Shown in pieces: positions 42,174-49,974 of a DNA stretch of 64,000 bases. The notes under the pieces were generated by a model. That model had not been told where the DNA came from and did not search any database. It worked only from the letters and a program-made list of their open reading frames with translations. The stretch is from Geodermatophilus arenarius (GTDB lineage Bacteria > Actinomycetota > Actinomycetes > Mycobacteriales > Geodermatophilaceae). Position 1 is the first letter of the stretch. Each line of letters opens with the position of its first letter. The DNA lies in the NCBI RefSeq assembly GCF_042654585.1, contig NZ_JBHSGR010000008.1:62001-126000 (forward strand), given 5' to 3'. A program made the position numbers and the translations under genes.

Positions 42174-43175
42174 TCAGGAGCCGGTGCGCTCCTGGGCCCC
42201 CTCGCCGCTCTCGTCCTCGGCGATCTCGTCGCGGCCGCGCCGGCGGAACAGCCTGGACCCCGGGAAGCCCTTCACCACCTCGCGGATGTCCTGCATCGTG
42301 TCGACGAGGTCGTGCACGTCGGTACCGACGTCGCCCAGCGACTCCAGCACCGGCAGCATCGTCTCGTCGAGGTGCGTGACCACGTCCGGCAGCCGGTCGA
42401 CCAGGCGGACCAGCGCCTCCACCTCGTGCGGGTCGAGCGTCTCGGCCAGTCGCCGCACCGACGGCGCCAGCCGCGTCAGGGGCTCCTCGTAGCCGGCCAG
42501 CAGGGGGTCGATCCGCCCGACCAGTCCCTCGGCGGCGGTGACCGCGCCGTCCGCCCGCCCGAGCGTGCCCTCGGCGCCGTCGACCGCGCTCTCGGCCCGC
42601 CCGACGGCGTCCTGCGCCCGCTCGATGGTGGTGCCCACCGCCGCGATGGCCGCGTCGGCCTTCTGCTGGGTGCCCTCGACCGCCTCGATCGCACGGTCCG
42701 CGCGGGACTGGGTGCCCTCGACGGCCCTGATGGCGGCGTCGGCGCGGGACTGGGTGCCCTCGACGGCGCCGATGGCGGCGTCCGCGCGGGACTGGGTCTG
42801 CTCGACGGCGCCGATGGCGGCGTCCGCGCGGCGCTGGGTGCCCTCGACGGCGCCGATGGCGGCGTCGGCCTTCTGCTGCGTCCCGCCGACCGCGGCGATC
42901 GCGGCGTCGGCGGCCCGCAGCGTCGACCCGGCGCCGGCGACCAGTTCGTCGGCGCGCTGCCGCGTCGCGTCGAGGGCGGTCACCGCGCCGTCGACCCGGT
43001 CGACCAGGCCCTCCGCACGGTCCACGACGGCGTCGACGCGGTCCAGCAGCCCCTCGAGCCGCCCGATCGCCGCGGCCACCCGGGGCACCAGGGCGAGCGC
43101 GTCGGCGACGCCGTCGCGCAGGCTCTCGACGGCGGAGAAGACGTCGGAGGGACCGGGGATCGAGGGCAGCCGCAC
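42174..43175 (-). CDS. Long helical protein with 14-residue repeats
   Basis: 333 residues. Residues about 84-195 consist of 14-residue units of the form GTQxxADAAIxAVE, preceded and followed by looser related heptad-type repeats (VDRAEGLVDRVDGAV, RAESAVDGAEGTLGRAD). This predicts a long amphipathic helical rod. The C-terminal part has LVRLVDRLPDVVTHLDE and VKGFPGSRLFRRRG, a pattern seen in actinobacterial proteins of unknown function with a basic membrane-proximal segment. No signal peptide or clear transmembrane helix. GTG 43175 start. Structural or scaffold role suspected. Confidence 0.7.
   Translation of the reverse strand: MRLPSIPGPSDVFSAVESLRDGVADALALVPRVAAAIGRLEGLLDRVDAVVDRAEGLVDRVDGAVTALDATRQRADELVAGAGSTLRAADAAIAAVGGTQQKADAAIGAVEGTQRRADAAIGAVEQTQSRADAAIGAVEGTQSRADAAIRAVEGTQSRADRAIEAVEGTQQKADAAIAAVGTTIERAQDAVGRAESAVDGAEGTLGRADGAVTAAEGLVGRIDPLLAGYEEPLTRLAPSVRRLAETLDPHEVEALVRLVDRLPDVVTHLDETMLPVLESLGDVGTDVHDLVDTMQDIREVVKGFPGSRLFRRRGRDEIAEDESGEGAQERTGS
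42591..42926 (-). repeat. Coding tandem repeat, 42-bp units
   Basis: About seven to eight 42-bp units encode the 14-residue helical repeat of the gene at 42174. The central units (for example around 42715-42870) are nearly identical at DNA level, with GCGCGGGACTGGGT and CGATGGCGGC recurring on the plus strand, suggesting recent unit expansion. Confidence 0.8.
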
Positions 43176-43305
43176 GCGCCGACGCTACGTCCGCGCACCG
43201 GACCCCGCCCGTCCGCGACCGCCCTCCCCCGGTCGTGGCCTGCGGATACGCGACCCGCCCGGCGGGTCACGCCGCGTGCAACCGGTCGAGGCGGCCTTCC
43301 GCCCG

Positions 43306-43311
43306 TATCGT
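43306..43311 (+). promoter_or_regulatory. Candidate -10 element (TATCGT) of the LCP gene
   Basis: TATCGT at 43306-43311 lies 45 bases before the ATG at 43357 and is one of few AT-containing hexamers in the intergenic region. No confident -35 is seen. Confidence 0.35.
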
Positions 43312-43356
43312 TGAGTGCTGCCGCGTGTGCGGTGAGCGACGGCGCGGACCACGACG

Positions 43357-45465
43357 ATGGGATCGACAGCGGTGCGGGACGAGCGGGGGGACGACCGGGC
43401 CGTGGGCGGCGACGCGCCCGGTCCGGTGACCGTCGAGCAGTTGCTCGCCCGCCAGGGCGGCGCCACCGGCCGCCGCGCCGCGCGCCGCACCGGTGAGGTG
43501 CCCATCCCGCTGGAGCCCGGCGAGTCACTGCCCTCGCACCGCGGGCCGAAGCCGCCCGTGCCCGGCACTGCCGCCGCGCCGCCGGCCGCCGCACCCCCAT
43601 CCGCCGCGCCGGAGGAGCCCCGCCGCGGGTTGCCGCCGGTCCCCGCCGCGCCGGCCGGTGTCCAGTACTCCCGTCCGGTCCCGCCGCTGCCCGGCACCCC
43701 GCCGAAGGGCGTCCGGCGCCCCGCCTCGGTGACGCCGCCGGCCGGCGTGCAGCACTCCCGCCCCGTCCCGCCGCTGCCGGGGACGCCGCCCGCGGGGACC
43801 CACTGGTCGACGCCCGTGCCGCCGCTGCCCGGCACGCCGGCGGCGGGCGTCCAGTACTCCCGCCCGGTCCCGCCGCTGCCCGGCCGCCCCGCGCACCCGC
43901 CGATCCCCGGCCTCGACGGGCCGGCGATGTCCGGCGCCGGCAGCACCCGGCGGCCCGTGGCCCCCCGCCCGCCGCGCAGCCCCGGCCGGCGCCGGCTGGT
44001 CCGCGCCGCCGTGGCCCTCGGCGTGCTGTTCGGCCTCGTGGTCGGCTATCACGCGGGCCTGTACGCCTACGTCGACCGCAGCATCGCCCGCGTCGCCGCC
44101 CTCGCCCCCGAGGGGCCGGAGGTCATCGCCCCGCAGCTGCAGGACGGGTCGACCACCTACCTCGTCGTCGGCACCGACCTCCCCGGCACCGACGGGCCGG
44201 CCTCGGTCACCACGCTGCTGGTGCACGTCGCCGCGGACGAGCAGCGCGCCGTCCTGGTCAGCGTCCCGCCGACGGCGTGGGTCGACACCCCCGCCTGCCG
44301 GACCGACGACGGCGCCGCCCGCGAGCCCGTCTCCGAGGCGTTCGCCGCGTCGCTGCTGGCCGGCGGGCCCTCGTGCATGGTCCGCGCGGTGCAGCAGCTG
44401 TCCGGCCTGCGCGTCGACCACTACCTCGCCGTCGACCTCGGTCGCCTCCCGGCGATGGTCGACGCCGTCGGCGGGGTCAGCGTCTGCCTGCCCACCGCCG
44501 GTCCCGCCGACGCCGCCTCGGCCGCCCCGCTGCCGGCCGGCACGTCGGAGCTGACCGGGGCGCAGGTCGGCCGCTACCTGGCGCCCGGCGACGCCGGCTC
44601 CGACGTCACGGGGGTCGCCGCGGCCGAGCGCACGCAGCTGCTGCTGTCGGCCACGCTGCGCTCGGCGATGACCGTCGGGACGCTGGCCAACACCTACGAC
44701 CTCACGCGGTTCCTCACGCGGTCCGCCGGCGCGCTCACCGTCGACGAGCAGACGACGCTCGGCGACCTCCGCACGCTGGCCTCGGCACTGGGCGACCTCG
44801 AGGGCGACGCGGTCCAGCGGGCGAGCCTGCCGGTGGCGCAGGTCGGCTACGTGCCGGCCGGCAGCGACCAGGCCTACGTGCTGCTCGACGGCGCCGCCAC
44901 CCGCACGCTGTTCGACGACGTCATCGAGGACAGCACCGTGCCCGCCGAGCTGGCCACCCCGGTCGCCGCGGCGGCCACCGCCCCGGCGGACCCGGCCGCC
45001 GCGGAGACCCCGGCCGCCGACCCCGCCACCGCGCCCGAGCAGGCGCCCGCCAGCCCGGCCGCCCAACCGCTCACCGTGGCGCCGGCCGCCGTCACCGTCG
45101 ACGTCCTCAACGGGACCGCCACCTCCGGGCTGGCCTCGACCGTGGGCGACCTGCTGCGCCAGCAGGGCTTCGCCGTGGGCCAGGTCGGCAACGAGCGCGG
45201 CACGGTCAACCAGACCGTCGTCCGGCACGGCCCCGGGGTGGTCGAGCAGGCGCGCACCGTCGCCGCCGCCGTCCCCGGCGCGGTCCTGCAGCCCAGCGAC
45301 GCCATCGGCGACACCGTCCAGCTGGTCCTCGGCCCGGGCTACACCGGCGTCGTCCCGGTCCAGGTGCCCCCGGCCCCCGCCCCGGCCGTGGCCGCCGCGC
45401 CGGCCCCCGAGACGCCCGCGGCGCCCTCCACGACGGCCGCCCCCGCCACGCCCGTCAGCTGCTGA
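43357..45465 (+). CDS. LytR-CpsA-Psr / LytR_C-domain membrane protein with degenerate LCP motifs
   Basis: 702 residues. Cytosolic N-terminus of 210 residues containing Pro-rich repeats, one helix (about 214-236), an extracellular LCP-like domain (about 265-480; STTYLVVGTD, LRVDHYLAVDLGRLPAMVDAVGGVSVCLP), a Pro/Ala linker and a C-terminal LytR_C domain (VTVDVLNGTATSGLASTVGDLL). The usual RSDT, PRD and K-N catalytic/ligand positions read PASVT, VPPTAWV and EPVSEAF, so phosphotransferase activity is doubtful. Probably an envelope-assembly or sensing protein. A strong terminator follows. Confidence 0.82.
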   Translation: MGSTAVRDERGDDRAVGGDAPGPVTVEQLLARQGGATGRRAARRTGEVPIPLEPGESLPSHRGPKPPVPGTAAAPPAAAPPSAAPEEPRRGLPPVPAAPAGVQYSRPVPPLPGTPPKGVRRPASVTPPAGVQHSRPVPPLPGTPPAGTHWSTPVPPLPGTPAAGVQYSRPVPPLPGRPAHPPIPGLDGPAMSGAGSTRRPVAPRPPRSPGRRRLVRAAVALGVLFGLVVGYHAGLYAYVDRSIARVAALAPEGPEVIAPQLQDGSTTYLVVGTDLPGTDGPASVTTLLVHVAADEQRAVLVSVPPTAWVDTPACRTDDGAAREPVSEAFAASLLAGGPSCMVRAVQQLSGLRVDHYLAVDLGRLPAMVDAVGGVSVCLPTAGPADAASAAPLPAGTSELTGAQVGRYLAPGDAGSDVTGVAAAERTQLLLSATLRSAMTVGTLANTYDLTRFLTRSAGALTVDEQTTLGDLRTLASALGDLEGDAVQRASLPVAQVGYVPAGSDQAYVLLDGAATRTLFDDVIEDSTVPAELATPVAAAATAPADPAAAETPAADPATAPEQAPASPAAQPLTVAPAAVTVDVLNGTATSGLASTVGDLLRQQGFAVGQVGNERGTVNQTVVRHGPGVVEQARTVAAAVPGAVLQPSDAIGDTVQLVLGPGYTGVVPVQVPPAPAPAVAAAPAPETPAAPSTTAAPATPVSC
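43651..43887 (+). repeat. Coding repeat, 17-residue proline-rich units
   Basis: Four units of PAGVQYSRPVPPLPGTP or variants (HWSTPVPPLPGTP, VQHSRPVPPLPGTP) in the cytosolic part of the LCP protein, with an extra degenerate stretch between the first and second. The DNA differs between units more than the protein does, so the peptide is maintained by selection. Confidence 0.85.
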
Positions 45466-45563
45466 CCGAGGCGCTCCACCGGGTGGGGCCTCGCCCGGCG
45501 ACTCGTGCACTGGTCCGCATCGGGGGCAGAGCACGAGCGGGCACGGGACCGGATCCGGACGTC

Positions 45564-45610
45564 GGACGGCCACGGGCCCGGTCAGCAGCTGACCGGGCCC
45601 GTGGCCGTCC
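45564..45610. terminator. Bidirectional hairpin terminator
   Basis: Perfect 23-bp inverted repeat (outer GGACGGCCACGGGCCC, inner GGTCAGC) with a single central base, between the convergent LCP and pstB genes. Confidence 0.88.
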
Positions 45611-45612
45611 GT

Positions 45613-45662
45613 GGCCTCCTCGCAGGGTCCCGCCGCGAGCGGCGGGGGACGAGGGGTCCTCC
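45613..45662 (-). repeat. Dispersed 3'-end hairpin element, copy C
   Basis: Immediately behind the pstB stop. On the minus strand it reads GGAGGACCCCTCGTCCCCCG, then GCTCGCGGCGGGACCC (complement of 45625-45640), then TGCGAGGAGGCC. The 16-mer is identical to copy B and the arms fold back on each other. Confidence 0.75.
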
Positions 45663-45663
45663 C

Positions 45664-46443
45664 TCACCCGAAGCGGCCGGAGATGTAGTCCTCGGTCGCC
45701 TTCTGGTCGGGGTTGCTGAAGATCTTCTCGGTCGGGTTGAACTCGATGAGCCGGCCGGGCTGGCCCACGCCGTTGAGGTTGAAGAACCCGGTGGACTGGC
45801 TCACCCGCGCCGCCTGCTGCATGTTGTGCGTGACGATGACGATGGTGAACCGCTCCTTGAGCTCGGTCATCAGGTCCTCGATGGCCAGCGTGGAGATCGG
45901 GTCCAGGGCCGAGCAGGGCTCGTCCATGAGCAGCACGTCGGGCTCGACGGCGATCGCGCGGGCGATGCACAGCCGCTGCTGCTGACCGCCCGACAGGCCC
46001 GAGCCGGGGCGGCCCAGCCGGTCCTTGACCTCGTCCCACAGGTTGGCGCCGCGCAGCGAGCGCTCGACCAGCTCGTCGGTCTCGGCCTTCTTCATCCGCT
46101 TGTTGTTGAGCCGGTTGCCGGCGATGACGTTGTCGTAGATGGACATCGTCGGGAACGGGTTGGGCCGCTGGAAGACCATGCCGATCTGCCGGCGGACGTC
46201 GACCGGGTCGGTGTCGGCGCCGTAGAGGTCCTGGCCGTCCATGACGACCTTGCCCTCGACGCGGGCACCGGGGATGACCTCGTGCATGCGGTTGAGCGAG
46301 CGCAGGAAGGTCGACTTCCCGCAGCCCGACGGCCCGATCAGTGCGGTGATGCTGCGCGGCTCGATGGAGACGTTCACGCCCTCCACGGCCAGGAAGTTGC
46401 CGTAGTAGATGTTGAGGTCGGAGACCTCGATGCGCTTGGCCAC
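45664..46443 (-). CDS. pstB: Phosphate ABC transporter ATP-binding protein
   Basis: 259 residues. Walker A LIGPSGCGKSTFLRSLNRM, signature LSGGQQQRLCIARAI, Walker B VLLMDEPCSALDPIST, His loop VIVTHNMQQAARVS. The TMSIYDNVIAGNRLN stretch is diagnostic of PstB. It powers high-affinity phosphate uptake with PstA/PstC. GTG 46443 with GGAGGA upstream; last gene of the pstSCAB operon, followed by a dispersed hairpin element and terminator. Confidence 0.96.
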   Translation of the reverse strand: MAKRIEVSDLNIYYGNFLAVEGVNVSIEPRSITALIGPSGCGKSTFLRSLNRMHEVIPGARVEGKVVMDGQDLYGADTDPVDVRRQIGMVFQRPNPFPTMSIYDNVIAGNRLNNKRMKKAETDELVERSLRGANLWDEVKDRLGRPGSGLSGGQQQRLCIARAIAVEPDVLLMDEPCSALDPISTLAIEDLMTELKERFTIVIVTHNMQQAARVSQSTGFFNLNGVGQPGRLIEFNPTEKIFSNPDQKATEDYISGRFG

Positions 46444-46469
46444 GGGGGGATCCTCCGGGTCGGGGTCGG

Positions 46470-47549
46470 TCAGCGACCGGTCTTGGGGGCGAAGAAGCGG
46501 CTGATCAGGCGGGCCACGACGTTGAGGACCATCACCAGGATGATGAGGACGAGTGCCGCCGTCCAGGCCCGGTCGAGGAACGCCTGGGTGTCGGTACCCG
46601 GCTGCGTGAGCTGGTAGTAGGCGAACACCGGCAGCGTCGCCATGCGCCCGTCGAACGGGTTGAGGTTCGTGCCGGTGATCAGGCCGACGGTGATGAGCAG
46701 CGGCGCGGTCTCGCCGATCACGCGCGCCACGGCGAGGGTGATGCCGGTGCCGAGGCCGGCGACGGCGGTCGGCAGGACGACCTTGACGATCGTCCGCCAC
46801 TTGGGCACGCCCAGGGCGTAGCTGGCCTCCCGCAGCTCGTTGGGGACGAGCTTGAGGACCTCCTCGCAGGAGCGGACGACGACCGGGATCATGAGCACCG
46901 AGAGGGCCGCGGACCCCATGAGGCCGAGCCGGACGTCGTTGCCGAACAGCAGCGTGAACAGCGCGAAGGCGAACAGGCCGGCGACGATCGACGGGATGCC
47001 GGTCATGACGTCGACGAAGAAGGTGATCGCCTTCTTCAGCCGGCCGGTGCCGTACTCGACGAGGTAGATGGCGGTCAGCAGGCCGATCGGCACCGAGATC
47101 ACCGCGGTCACCGCGGTGATGACCAGCGTGCCGAAGATGGCGTGGTAGGCGCCGCCGCCCTCGCCCACGACCCGGAACATCGAGTTGGTGAAGAAGGCGG
47201 CGTCGAAGCGCGCCAGGCCCTTCTCGAGCACCGTGTAGACCAGCGACACCAGCGGGATCATCGCGATCGCGAAGGCCGTGGTCACCAGCGCGGTGACGAG
47301 CCGGTCGGAGGCCTTGCGCGACCCCTCGACGACCCGGGACCCGACGTACACGGCCAGCGTGCCCAGGACGGCGCCGTAGATGACGGTGAGCGCGACGCTG
47401 AACCCGGTGAGCGCCGACAGCAGCGCCCCGACCGCGATCCCGGCGGCGTAGAGCCCCAGCGGGGCGAACCGCGGGAGGCGGGAGCGGCGGGGGACCGGGC
47501 CGGACGGCTCCGGGGCGACCTGCAGCGTCGACTGCGTGGAGGTGCTCAT
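46470..47549 (-). CDS. pstA: Phosphate ABC transporter permease
   Basis: 359 residues. Permease core with EAA-type loop ELREASYALGVPKWRTIVKVVLPTA and LAVARVIGETAPLLITVGL, typical of PstA; about six core helices plus two extra N-terminal helices (residues 30-75), which lengthens it relative to enteric PstA. ATG 47549 shares one base with the pstC stop (TGATG). Confidence 0.95.
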   Translation of the reverse strand: MSTSTQSTLQVAPEPSGPVPRRSRLPRFAPLGLYAAGIAVGALLSALTGFSVALTVIYGAVLGTLAVYVGSRVVEGSRKASDRLVTALVTTAFAIAMIPLVSLVYTVLEKGLARFDAAFFTNSMFRVVGEGGGAYHAIFGTLVITAVTAVISVPIGLLTAIYLVEYGTGRLKKAITFFVDVMTGIPSIVAGLFAFALFTLLFGNDVRLGLMGSAALSVLMIPVVVRSCEEVLKLVPNELREASYALGVPKWRTIVKVVLPTAVAGLGTGITLAVARVIGETAPLLITVGLITGTNLNPFDGRMATLPVFAYYQLTQPGTDTQAFLDRAWTAALVLIILVMVLNVVARLISRFFAPKTGR

Positions 47550-48502
47550 CAGTTGGCTCCGGAGAAGTCGGCGCGCCGGTTGACGATCCAGCGGGCGAGC
47601 ATGTTGACCGCGAGGGTGATGACGAACAGCACCAGGCCGCTGGCGATCAGGGTGTTGATCCCCAGGCCGGTGGCCTCGGGGAAGCGCAGGGCGATGTTCG
47701 ACGCGATGGTCGAGGGGTTCGAGCTGCTGATCAGGTTGAGCGTGGCGCCGGCGCCGCCGGACAGCACGATGGCCACCGCCATCGTCTCGCCGAGCGCGCG
47801 GCCCAGGCCCAGCATCGCGCCGGCGATGACGCCGGACTTGCCGTAGGGCAGCACCGCCATCTTGATCATCTCCCAGCGCGTGGCGCCGAGGGCGAGCGCG
47901 GCCTCGCGGTGCAGGGCCGGGGCCTGGCTGAACACCTCGCGGGAGATGGCCGAGATGATCGGCAGGATCATGACCGCGAGCACCAGGCCGACGGTGAACA
48001 TCGTGCGGCCGCTGGTGGAGGCCGGGCCCGCGAAGAACGGGAGCCAGCCCAGGTCGTCCGCGGCCCAGACGTGGAACGGGACCAGCGCCGGCGCGAGGAC
48101 CGCGAGCCCCCAGAAGCCGTAGACGACGCTCGGGATGGCCGCGAGCAGGTCGATCACGTACCCGAGGCCGGCCGCGATGCGGCGGGGCGCGTAGTAGGTG
48201 ACGAAGAGCGCGATGCCCACCGCCAGCGGCGTGGCCACGATCAGGGCGAGGACGGCGCCGAGGAGCGTGCCGAGGATGAGCGGGCCGATGTAGGCGGCCA
48301 GGCCCTCGCCGCCCGGGATGTCCTCCGCCGGCGCGGTGAGGGCGGGGATCGCCTCGCTGATGAGGAAGGCGGCCACGCCCGCGAGCACGAGCAGGATGAA
48401 GATGCCGGAGCCCTTGGCGCTGCCGGCGAAGATGCGGTCCCCCGCCCGGCGCACGACGCGCTGCTGCGACGGGGGTGGGGTGGGGGCCTTCGTGGCGGTC
48501 AC
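47549..48502 (-). CDS. pstC: Phosphate ABC transporter permease
   Basis: 317 residues, six core helices. YVIDLLAAIPSVVYGFWGL and REAALALGATRWEMIKMAVLPY are PstC signatures; GLGRALGETMAVAIVLSGG is the conserved loop. GTG 48502 start, 104 bases after the pstS stop with a Pro/Gly-rich spacer that includes a GC-rich inverted repeat near 48530-48590. Confidence 0.95.
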   Translation of the reverse strand: MTATKAPTPPPSQQRVVRRAGDRIFAGSAKGSGIFILLVLAGVAAFLISEAIPALTAPAEDIPGGEGLAAYIGPLILGTLLGAVLALIVATPLAVGIALFVTYYAPRRIAAGLGYVIDLLAAIPSVVYGFWGLAVLAPALVPFHVWAADDLGWLPFFAGPASTSGRTMFTVGLVLAVMILPIISAISREVFSQAPALHREAALALGATRWEMIKMAVLPYGKSGVIAGAMLGLGRALGETMAVAIVLSGGAGATLNLISSSNPSTIASNIALRFPEATGLGINTLIASGLVLFVITLAVNMLARWIVNRRADFSGAN

Positions 48503-48606
48503 CGTTGCTCCGGGTGGTCGATCGGCGGTGCGGGGAGCCCGTCTCCGGGCGGGGCGGTGGCCCGGGGCGTCGGCCGACGCCCCGGGCCACCGGGTGGGGT
48601 GCTGGG

Positions 48607-49731
48607 TCAGCCGGCGGCCGTGATGGCGTCCACCGCGGGCTGGGCCTGGTCGCGCAGGGTGTCGGAGATCGGCGCGTTGCCGGCGTTGTCGGCGGCGGCC
48701 TGCTGGCCGTCCTCGCTGACCACGTAGGACATGAAGGCCTTGACGTTGTCGGCGGTCGCCTGCTCGTCGTACTCGACGCAGCCGATGTGGTAGCTGACCA
48801 GGACGATCGGGTACTCGCCCGAGCCCTCGGTCTGCCGGTTGACCTCGATGGCGAAGTCGTACTGGCCACGGCCCTCGACCGCGGGGGAGTTCTCCACGAC
48901 GGCGGCGGCGGCCTCGGCCGACGGGGCGACGAACTCCGAGCCGACGCCGACGTTGGCGACACCGAGCTCACCGGCGCGGCTGGCGTCGGCGTAGGTCACG
49001 GCACCGGCCGTGCTCTCGACGACGCCCACGACGCCGGACGTGCCGTTGGCGGCCTCGCCACCGGGCAGCGGCCACACGCCGTCGGGCTCCGAGGTCCACA
49101 CGTCACCAGCGGTCTGGAACAGGTAGTCGGTGAAGTTGTCCGTGGTGCCGGAGTCGTCGGCGCGGTGCACGGGGGTGATCGCCGTGTCGGGCAGCTGGGC
49201 GTCCGGGTTGGCCTCGGCGATCGCCGGGTCGTTCCAGGTGGTGATCTGGCCGGTGAAGATGCGGGCGATCACGTCGGGCGTGAGGTTCAGCTGGTCGACG
49301 CCCTCGAGGTTGAAGATCACCGCGATCGGCGAGATGTAGTTCGGCAGCTCGAAGACCTCGCCGCCACCGCAGCGCTCCTGCGCGGCGGTGAGCTCCTCCT
49401 CGTCCAGAGCGGCGTCGGAGCCGGCGAAGTCGGCCCGGCCCTCGATGAACTGCTCGCGGCCCGCGCCGGAGCCGGCCGGGTCGTAGCTGAACTGGACGTC
49501 GGGGTACTCGCCCTCGAAGCCGGCCTGCCAGGCCTCCATGGCCGCCTGCTGGCTGCTGGCGCCGGCGCCGACGAGGTCGCCGCTGAGCTCGGCGGCGCTC
49601 GCGCCGCTGCCGCCGTCGCCGCCGCCCGAGGCGCTGTCGGACTCGTTGGCGGCGCCACACGCGGCGAGCGTGAGGGTGCTGGCCAGCGCCGTGCTGAGGA
49701 CGACGGCGCGCGACCGGGTGCTGAGCTTCAA
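48607..49731 (-). CDS. pstS: Phosphate-binding lipoprotein
   Basis: 374 residues. Signal peptide MKLSTRSRAVVLSTALAS with lipobox TLAAC; a Gly/Ser linker; then the PstS fold: LVGAGASSQQAAMEAWQAGF, YDPAGSGAGREQFIEG (phosphate-binding loop), ADDSGTTDNFTDYL, NGTSGVVGVVE. It captures phosphate for PstCAB. The start appears to be TTG 49731: it begins the signal peptide exactly, has GGAAAGG at suitable distance, and no ATG or GTG is available between it and residues far upstream. A PHO box lies about 100 bases upstream. Confidence 0.94.
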   Translation of the reverse strand: MKLSTRSRAVVLSTALASTLTLAACGAANESDSASGGGDGGSGASAAELSGDLVGAGASSQQAAMEAWQAGFEGEYPDVQFSYDPAGSGAGREQFIEGRADFAGSDAALDEEELTAAQERCGGGEVFELPNYISPIAVIFNLEGVDQLNLTPDVIARIFTGQITTWNDPAIAEANPDAQLPDTAITPVHRADDSGTTDNFTDYLFQTAGDVWTSEPDGVWPLPGGEAANGTSGVVGVVESTAGAVTYADASRAGELGVANVGVGSEFVAPSAEAAAAVVENSPAVEGRGQYDFAIEVNRQTEGSGEYPIVLVSYHIGCVEYDEQATADNVKAFMSYVVSEDGQQAAADNAGNAPISDTLRDQAQPAVDAITAAG

Positions 49732-49827
49732 GCCAGTGCCTTTCCGGAGGTGCCCGGACCTCGATGCCGGGCAGGGGAGGACCAACGGAACGGGACGGTA
49801 GGCAGCCCAGGTGGCCGGTCCCGGGTC

Positions 49828-49849
49828 GCTCGATGAACGCCCGGTGAAC
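49828..49849 (-). promoter_or_regulatory. PHO box (PhoP binding site) upstream of pstS
   Basis: On the minus strand the sequence is two adjacent 11-bp direct repeats, GTTCACCGGGC and GTTCATCGAGC, the exact organisation of actinobacterial PhoP boxes. A third, weaker GTTCACCTGCC lies further upstream (about 49893-49903). This predicts induction of pstSCAB by phosphate starvation through PhoR-PhoP encoded elsewhere. Confidence 0.88.
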
Positions 49850-49974
49850 GCCGGTCGAGCCTTTCCCGACCGGGTGAGAACAGCATCACGTCCGGCAGGT
49901 GAACGCGTGCGAGTCGGGTGGCGGTGGACACGTCCGGTGCGGCACAAAGGGACGTTTGCGCCGCGTGCCCGGGA

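Noticed and set aside
42591..42926. Regular repeats that might be taken for a CRISPR array
   Set aside because: Units are contiguous 42-bp coding repeats without unique spacers and keep one reading frame; they encode a helical protein repeat.
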